Assembly (NCBI GenBank): GCA_017415945.1
Contig: JAFQDR010000078.1
Coordinates: 1 to 16,901 of the forward strand
DNA: 16,901 bases
DNA from: Oscillospiraceae bacterium
Lineage (GTDB): Bacteria; Bacillota_A; Clostridia; Oscillospirales; Oscillospiraceae
Reading direction: 5' to 3'
Below the pieces are notes generated by a model. It worked only from the letters and a program-made list of their open reading frames with translations, ran no database searches and had not been told where the DNA came from. Position numbers and translations under genes: made by a program. Numbering within the stretch: position 1 is the stretch's first letter; each line of letters begins with the position of its first letter. This document shows positions 13,272-16,901 of the stretch, one piece after another.

Positions 13272-13514
13272 TTATACGTTCGCCATGCCGAGAACGGGAA
13301 TTTCGATGTGTCTGTTTTCTATGACAGCAACCATTGTTTTACACTTAGCACACATCTGTGTAGGGCCTTTGTAATCCTCATTCACACGAATCACGGAGAT
13401 ATATTTTTTGTCAGTACCGTTATCCGAGTACACCACGGGTCTGCCGCAGTTCGGACAATCACCGACAGGGAGTCTTCTTTTGGCGTATTTCAATGGCGTC
13501 TCCTTTTCAAACAT
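13272..13514 (-). CDS. Small zinc-ribbon protein, 80 residues
   Basis: Two CxxC pairs (CPNC at 20-23 and CAKC at 55-58) about 31 residues apart form a zinc ribbon, with an RPVVY strand after the first pair. The start codon overlaps the last 8 bases of the LexA-like repressor gene, so the two are made together and this one lacks a strong ribosome site of its own. Zinc-ribbon proteins of this size bind nucleic acid or other proteins; no catalytic motif is seen. The tight coupling suggests it works with the repressor, perhaps as a cofactor or antirepressor, which is inference. Confidence 0.75.
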   Translation of the reverse strand: MFEKETPLKYAKRRLPVGDCPNCGRPVVYSDNGTDKKYISVIRVNEDYKGPTQMCAKCKTMVAVIENRHIEIPVLGMANV

Positions 13515-14130
13515 TCACTTTCAAAAGTTTATGCGTCACGCAAACAGCAACACCTTGTATTTGCAATTCTTCTGGATAGATGTCCGCATAGCGTTCCTTA
13601 TCTTCGTTACAGGAACGAAGAAAGTATACCTTTTTATTCTTATCAAAACCGAGCACTTTGAGATTGTTCACGCCTTGATCGAGCGCAACAACGATATCGC
13701 CAATCTCCGCTGTATTCTGTTTACGGATTACAACGTAGTCCCCCGGATGAACACCGGCATCGACCATAGACTCTCCTTTTGCGATCAACGCGAAAAATTC
13801 ACCCTTGCCGATAAGAGATTCGGGCATGCGAATGTACTCAATTACTTCCTCGGATTCTTCCTGACCCGGGCCGCAGGCAACGTACCCAAGCACGGGCATT
13901 GCATAGTGATTCGTTTCCATTTCCATTCGTCTTGTATGTACCGAACGGCGGCCGCTGTATTCCAGCTCGCCGTTTTCTTTCATCGCGCTGAGGCAACGAT
14001 GAACGGTGGAAACGGAAATACCCGTTCCCGATGCGATCTCACGCACGGAAGGAATCACAAAAAAATTATGATAATACTCATCGATAAACTGAACGATGAC
14101 CGGTTTTGACTCATTTCGTATGCTCTTCAT
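13507..14130 (-). CDS. LexA/UmuD-type self-cleaving repressor (S24 peptidase)
   Basis: This 207-residue protein, starting at an ATG with GGAGG upstream, has LexA architecture. Residues 5-60 form a LexA-like winged helix (IPSVREIASGTGISVSTVHRCLSAMKENG in two parts), and residues 78-200 an S24 peptidase domain. The cleavage region reads VLGYVACG, so the scissile bond is Cys86-Gly87. LexA itself cuts Ala-Gly, whereas UmuD cuts Cys-Gly. Ser121 (AKGESMVDAG) and Lys158 (NNLKVLG) are the expected catalytic pair. DNA damage acting through RecA would trigger self-cleavage and derepression. Two GAAAC-N5-GTTTC sites flank its own promoter, pointing to autoregulation. It is more likely an element-borne repressor than the chromosomal LexA, given its neighbours and the unusual operator. 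Confidence 0.88.
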   Translation of the reverse strand: MKSIRNESKPVIVQFIDEYYHNFFVIPSVREIASGTGISVSTVHRCLSAMKENGELEYSGRRSVHTRRMEMETNHYAMPVLGYVACGPGQEESEEVIEYIRMPESLIGKGEFFALIAKGESMVDAGVHPGDYVVIRKQNTAEIGDIVVALDQGVNNLKVLGFDKNKKVYFLRSCNEDKERYADIYPEELQIQGVAVCVTHKLLKVNV

Positions 14131-14148
14131 AAATACCTCCGAGAATCA

Positions 14149-14163
14149 GAAACGTACTGTTTC
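14149..14163. promoter_or_regulatory. Operator O1, GAAAC-N5-GTTTC
   Basis: GAAACGTACTGTTTC is a perfect five-base inverted repeat lying just downstream of the -10 (3 bases from it), where bound repressor would block initiation. It shares its arms with the site at 14202-14216. Confidence 0.65.
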
Positions 14164-14166
14164 TAT

Positions 14167-14195
14167 ATTATAACATATCTCAATCCGTTTGTCAA
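14167..14195 (-). promoter_or_regulatory. Consensus sigma-A promoter of the LexA-like repressor
   Basis: On the minus strand TTGACA (14190-14195), 17 bases and TATAAT (14167-14172) match consensus at all twelve positions. It lies about 37 bases before the ATG, with an operator on each side. Confidence 0.88.
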
Positions 14196-14201
14196 TATAT
14201 A

Positions 14202-14216
14202 GAAACAGGTTGTTTC
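14202..14216. promoter_or_regulatory. Operator O2, GAAAC-N5-GTTTC
   Basis: GAAACAGGTTGTTTC lies 6 bases upstream of the -35. The two sites share the arms GAAAC and GTTTC but not the five-base centre, as expected for two sites of one dimeric repressor. Centre-to-centre distance is 53 bases, about five helical turns. Confidence 0.65.
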
Positions 14217-14236
14217 TCGGAAATCAAAAAATCTTT

Positions 14237-14266
14237 TTCTTTGTTTCATGCGGCGCAAATTTTGAG
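14237..14266 (+). repeat. Dispersed repeat, copy B; candidate right attachment site
   Basis: It matches copy A (3114-3143) at 26 of 30 bases and copy C (7820-7847) at 22 of 28. It lies between the LexA-like promoter and the terminator of the second XRE gene, where the right edge of the integrative element is expected. Confidence 0.45.
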
Positions 14267-14270
14267 ACAC

Positions 14271-14304
14271 AAAAAGAGAAACCGCACGATTTGTACGGCT
14301 TCTC
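14271..14304 (-). terminator. Terminator of the second XRE-TPR regulator
   Basis: On the minus strand a 12-bp stem with two wobble pairs (14293-14304 with 14276-14287) and a five-base loop is followed by five T. It begins 7 bases past the stop codon at 14312. Confidence 0.8.
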
Positions 14305-14311
14305 CATTGCT

Positions 14312-15073
14312 TTATTCAATATTTAAACTTTCCTTCATCAGAGCCTTGATTTTTTGACAAACAGAATTGAGTTGCTCTTTTTGTTCATCGGAAATATTTG
14401 CGTGACACGCATATGCATTTACATCCCAAATCAGATAATGCATATCGTCCGCCATTCGTTCTTTAAGGTATGCGAGACGGTCAGCACCGTCAAGCGCCCA
14501 ATAAATATTACGTTCAAGACTCGTTTCAATACGCGCCATACCGTCGGCAATTTGTAGCGCCTCGGCTTTTCTGTTTGTATCGCAATAGTGGCGGAACAAA
14601 ATACTGCGTGCTTCATTTCGACAGTCGTTATCCGTTGAATGCTGTTCTATTCTATATGCGATTGATACGATCTCGCTGTCATACACCTTACATAATTCCT
14701 CGTCTTCGCTTGCAACGTATAACGCATACATCAAGGAACAAAGGAGCTGCTCATTGTTAGGATATTTGTTCAACGCTTCACGCAGCAAAACTATAGGTTC
14801 ATCAGTCATACCCTCATTTATTTTTTCCTCAGCAACAGAAATGATGCTTCTGATTTCTTTTTGTTTTTCTTTTTCATCCACACCCAGCAAACCGTCAACG
14901 GTGATGCCAAATAATTCCGCCAAAGCGGGCAACGCGAAAATATCGGGACAAGTAACTCCTGTTTCCCAACGACTGACGGCTTGAGGGGATACTCCCATAT
15001 ATTCGGCAAGCTGTTCTTGTGTTATGTCTTTTTCTTTTCTCAATTTCTTGATTTTTTCTTTAAACTGTAACAT
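14312..15073 (-). CDS. Second XRE-family regulator with TPR-like C-terminus
   Basis: The ATG at 15073 with GGAGG upstream gives 253 residues. Residues 3-60 form the Cro/C1 helix-turn-helix (ITQEQLAEYMGVSPQAVSRWE) ending at DGLLGVDEKEK. The remainder is helical with TPR-like repeats (NKYPNNEQLLCSLMYALY, then RKAEALQIADGMARIE) and no enzyme motif. It is shorter than the regulator at 10627-11664 but shares its HTH pattern. Its terminator is clear, and its promoter region carries a perfect GGAAGCTTCC palindrome between the -10 and the gene, a probable self-binding site. It lies just outside the proposed right edge of the integrative element, so it may be a resident chromosomal gene. Confidence 0.88.
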   Translation of the reverse strand: MLQFKEKIKKLRKEKDITQEQLAEYMGVSPQAVSRWETGVTCPDIFALPALAELFGITVDGLLGVDEKEKQKEIRSIISVAEEKINEGMTDEPIVLLREALNKYPNNEQLLCSLMYALYVASEDEELCKVYDSEIVSIAYRIEQHSTDNDCRNEARSILFRHYCDTNRKAEALQIADGMARIETSLERNIYWALDGADRLAYLKERMADDMHYLIWDVNAYACHANISDEQKEQLNSVCQKIKALMKESLNIE

Positions 15074-15096
15074 AATTTCCTCCAATATGTGTTTTT

Positions 15097-15121
15097 GGAA
15101 GCTTCCGATTATATTATATCA
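15097..15121 (-). promoter_or_regulatory. Extended -10 promoter and palindrome of the second XRE regulator
   Basis: TATAAT (15113-15118 on the minus strand) is preceded by TGA, an extended -10; no good -35 is seen at 17 bases. The perfect palindrome GGAAGCTTCC (15097-15106) lies 6 bases downstream, at the likely transcription start. Confidence 0.6.
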
Positions 15122-15296
15122 TACTTTTCTAATACCATAACAAAGTGCTTCAGTATTTTTACTATGCCTTTTATCCGCTTCACCTGCTGATTCTGGGAAT
15201 TATTAAACTTGTATAGAATGATGTCATTATGAACTGCAGGATATTCACAGGTCGCATCCGTCTCGCACTACATCATTGTCAATAATTTTGCTTTGG
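15122..15296. other. Intergenic stretch with nothing recognised
   Basis: About 175 bases between the second XRE promoter and the terminator at 15298-15344. I see no start codon with a ribosome site, no RNA fold of note and no repeat. Confidence 0.5.
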
Positions 15297-15297
15297 C

Positions 15298-15344
15298 AAA
15301 AAAATATCCCGCCCATTCTCATTGTTTGATGGGCGGGATATTTT
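15298..15344 (-). terminator. Strong terminator of the small membrane protein gene
   Basis: A perfect 16-bp stem (15301-15316 with 15329-15344) and 12-base loop; on the minus strand the stem runs into seven T. The gene's stop is 125 bases upstream, so the 3' untranslated region is long. The stem ends in four T on the plus side too, but no plus-strand gene precedes it. Confidence 0.85.
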
Positions 15345-15469
15345 CAATCAAGCGATTTGTATTCTGTTAGGTTTATCGTTAAGATTATTATATCATATTT
15401 CTTTGAACTATTTTGCCGATTGAGCTATTTCTTTGCTTCCTGCAACCCAATACCTGATTCAGCTGTCTG

Positions 15470-15811
15470 TCAAAGCGTCGCATTGAAGAACCCGATGACA
15501 AGTGCTGCCACAGACAGGATTCGTGCGGCGAGAAACATTTTGTCATTCCCCTTGCTGATTCTTTCAAGAACGAACGCACCGATACACATTAAAGCCGTCA
15601 GGACACCGATGGCTATCTGGAACGAGAACAAACCGCCAATGCCGATACGGAAGCCAACCCACGATACATAAAGCCCCAGCGCCGAAGCGATGTAGAAAAA
15701 TACTTTTCTTGCGGGCTTATTTCGAATCAGAAACATAAGGCTGAGGGAAAGCAATGCGGCAGCTGCAAGAGTCATAAAAACGATAATTAACAGATCCAAA
15801 GAAGTAAACAT
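15470..15811 (-). CDS. Small integral membrane protein, four predicted helices
   Basis: The protein has 113 residues, with GAGG upstream of the ATG. Four hydrophobic segments are evident at about 6-29, 37-55, 58-84 and 93-111, joined by short charged loops (RNKPARK, ERISKGNDK). There is no signal peptidase site and no motif of a known transporter or enzyme. I recognise no named family. It follows the histidine kinase by 112 bases on the same strand, so it could be controlled by, or serve, that two-component system, but a separate promoter is possible. The long gap argues against tight coupling. Confidence 0.8.
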   Translation of the reverse strand: MFTSLDLLIIVFMTLAAAALLSLSLMFLIRNKPARKVFFYIASALGLYVSWVGFRIGIGGLFSFQIAIGVLTALMCIGAFVLERISKGNDKMFLAARILSVAALVIGFFNATL

Positions 15812-15923
15812 ATTAAATCCTCACTTTCATTTTTTATTTGGGTGTTTCCCTTTGGTGACTATAGAATACCATAGACTTCTAAAGAAAAAGCACAGACAAA
15901 TCTAAAGAATTCTGAAGATTCGA

Positions 15924-16901
15924 TCAAATATTTGAAAGTGTGATTATAATCTCATATTTTCCGTTCTCATCGTATACTTCCACCGTTCCGCCGTAGTTCT
16001 GTGCAATACGGCGAATACTGTACAGTCCCATTTTATAGCTCTCTGACGGTTGCCTTCCTTCCGCGATCCGATTGCTTTGGCGTATGACGATGCCTTCGTC
16101 CTTTTTGGATATAGTAAGCTCCACAGGCTCTGAAGGCTCAGCGTACTTTTTTATGTTGGAAATAAGATTATCAAATACGCGTCGCAATTCTCCCACGTCG
16201 AAATTTCCCGAAAAGCCACCCACATAGGAAAACACTGTCACCGACGAAAAGCCATCCTCCAGCTCTCCCTCAAATTCATCCGCCAACTGTTCAAACAACA
16301 GCCGTGCATCCTCAAAGTATTCCGGCTCGCGATGACCACCGTCCAGAAGAATATCTGTCAATTTCTTGATCTGCTCCGTTTTCCTGGAAACAAGAAATAA
16401 ATATTCCTTTTGCTCATCAACCGTCAGCGTTTCCTTTTTATCCAGCAGCTCGGTATAAGACATGATCGAGGTCAGCGGAGTGCGGATATCGTGTGAGAGG
16501 GTATGGATCAGCTCTTCACGCTCCTCGTATAAACGTTTTTCCTTTTCTTTGAGCTTTTGCTCGCTTTCCGACAGGTAGTTCACCGCCTCGGCAAGTTCGG
16601 TCAGCTCGTTGTTGCCGCGAAGCTCCACCTGTTCACCATAGTTGCCGTCGCGGAGAATGTCAACACCCGCTGTAATCTTGCGGACGTAAGCAAGCCGTTC
16701 ACCGAACAAAGTAAAAAACATTACTGTGAAGAAGATAGCGGAAATGGCAAAGCCTACACCACGCAGAGTATTATCCACGTCGTACCAATCAAATTCTTCC
16801 ATAATGATGTCGTTTTGGAAACAGTATTCCTCGATAAGGACTCCTCCAAAGGTCGTGATAAACAGGTAAAGCAGCAAGGAGAGCGCAAAGCACAGACTGA
16901 C
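15924..16901 (-). CDS. Sensor histidine kinase (5' end cut by window edge)
   Basis: The frame stays open to the right edge, so the start lies outside; 325 residues are visible. First comes the end of membrane helix 1 (VSLCFALSLLLYLFITTF), a short outside loop of about 20 residues, helix 2 (GVGFAISAIFFTVMFFTLFG) and a HAMP-like linker. The dimerisation domain has the H-box HTLSHDIRTPLTS with the phospho-accepting His at visible residue 137. The ATPase domain has the N-box (FDNLISNIKKY) and a late glycine motif (YKMGLYSIRRIA). The usual DxGxG box is replaced by IVIRQSNRI. This degenerate lid resembles short-loop kinases near VanS/BceS types. The response regulator should lie to the right. Confidence 0.9.
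   Translation of the reverse strand, partial: VSLCFALSLLLYLFITTFGGVLIEEYCFQNDIIMEEFDWYDVDNTLRGVGFAISAIFFTVMFFTLFGERLAYVRKITAGVDILRDGNYGEQVELRGNNELTELAEAVNYLSESEQKLKEKEKRLYEEREELIHTLSHDIRTPLTSIMSYTELLDKKETLTVDEQKEYLFLVSRKTEQIKKLTDILLDGGHREPEYFEDARLLFEQLADEFEGELEDGFSSVTVFSYVGGFSGNFDVGELRRVFDNLISNIKKYAEPSEPVELTISKKDEGIVIRQSNRIAEGRQPSESYKMGLYSIRRIAQNYGGTVEVYDENGKYEIIITLSNI

Noticed and set aside
14149..14216. Paired GAAAC/GTTTC sites as transposon ends
   Set aside because: They flank a perfect promoter five helical turns apart and no transposase is present, so operators fit better.
1..16901. CRISPR array
   Set aside because: No regularly spaced repeat of 23-40 bases is present; the repeats seen are short or widely dispersed.

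Overview
The window looks like a piece of a gut-type Clostridia chromosome (Oscillospiraceae/Ruminococcaceae-like is my best guess). This rests on GGAGG-type ribosome sites, sigma-A promoters with 17-bp spacers, many mobile-element genes, XRE-TPR regulators and an AAA/DUF4143 ATPase. It has no rRNA and no complete tRNA. Nearly all genes are on the minus strand; the main exception is an XRE regulator at 10627-11664.

Layout from left to right. (1) Positions 1-2396 hold a minus-strand pair: an AAA/DUF4143 ATPase, then a macro-domain protein that runs off the left edge. (2) Positions 2397-3285 have no convincing gene. They hold a tRNA 3' end (T arm, acceptor strand and CCA only) followed directly by a strong terminator, with four GTGCATA repeats 120-210 bases to its left. 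This looks like the distal attachment site of an integrated element lying to the left. (3) Positions 3286-5921 carry a GC-rich zinc alcohol dehydrogenase between two AT-rich genes of unknown function. (4) Positions 6055-7741 hold a promoter, an HTH-Fic protein and a rhodanese lipoprotein 3 bases downstream. (5) Positions about 7820-14266 look like a compact integrative element. It has two overlapping tyrosine recombinases, an XRE-TPR regulator on the plus strand, an excisionase-like HTH protein in an operon with an unknown protein and a winged-HTH protein, a possible structured RNA, and a LexA/UmuD-type self-cleaving repressor with a zinc-ribbon partner. (6) Positions 14271-16901 hold a second XRE-TPR regulator, a small four-helix membrane protein and a histidine kinase cut by the right edge.

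How the genes may work together. In the 7.8-14.3 kb block, the LexA-like repressor has its own TTGACA-17-TATAAT promoter flanked by two GAAAC-N5-GTTTC operators. The excisionase operon starts below a perfect 20-bp palindrome, and the recombinase pair is transcribed divergently from the XRE regulator. This is the usual logic of a damage-inducible integrative element: repressor cleavage, then excisionase, then recombinases. The control circuit is inferred; the sites and domains are seen in the sequence.

Most unusual features: recombinase 1 appears to carry an arm-DNA-binding domain at both ends; recombinase 2 has a one-base frameshift inside that same domain; a 13/14 inverted repeat brackets the Fic promoter; and related 28-30 base sequences occur at 3114, 7820 and 14237, the last two at the plausible edges of the integrative element.
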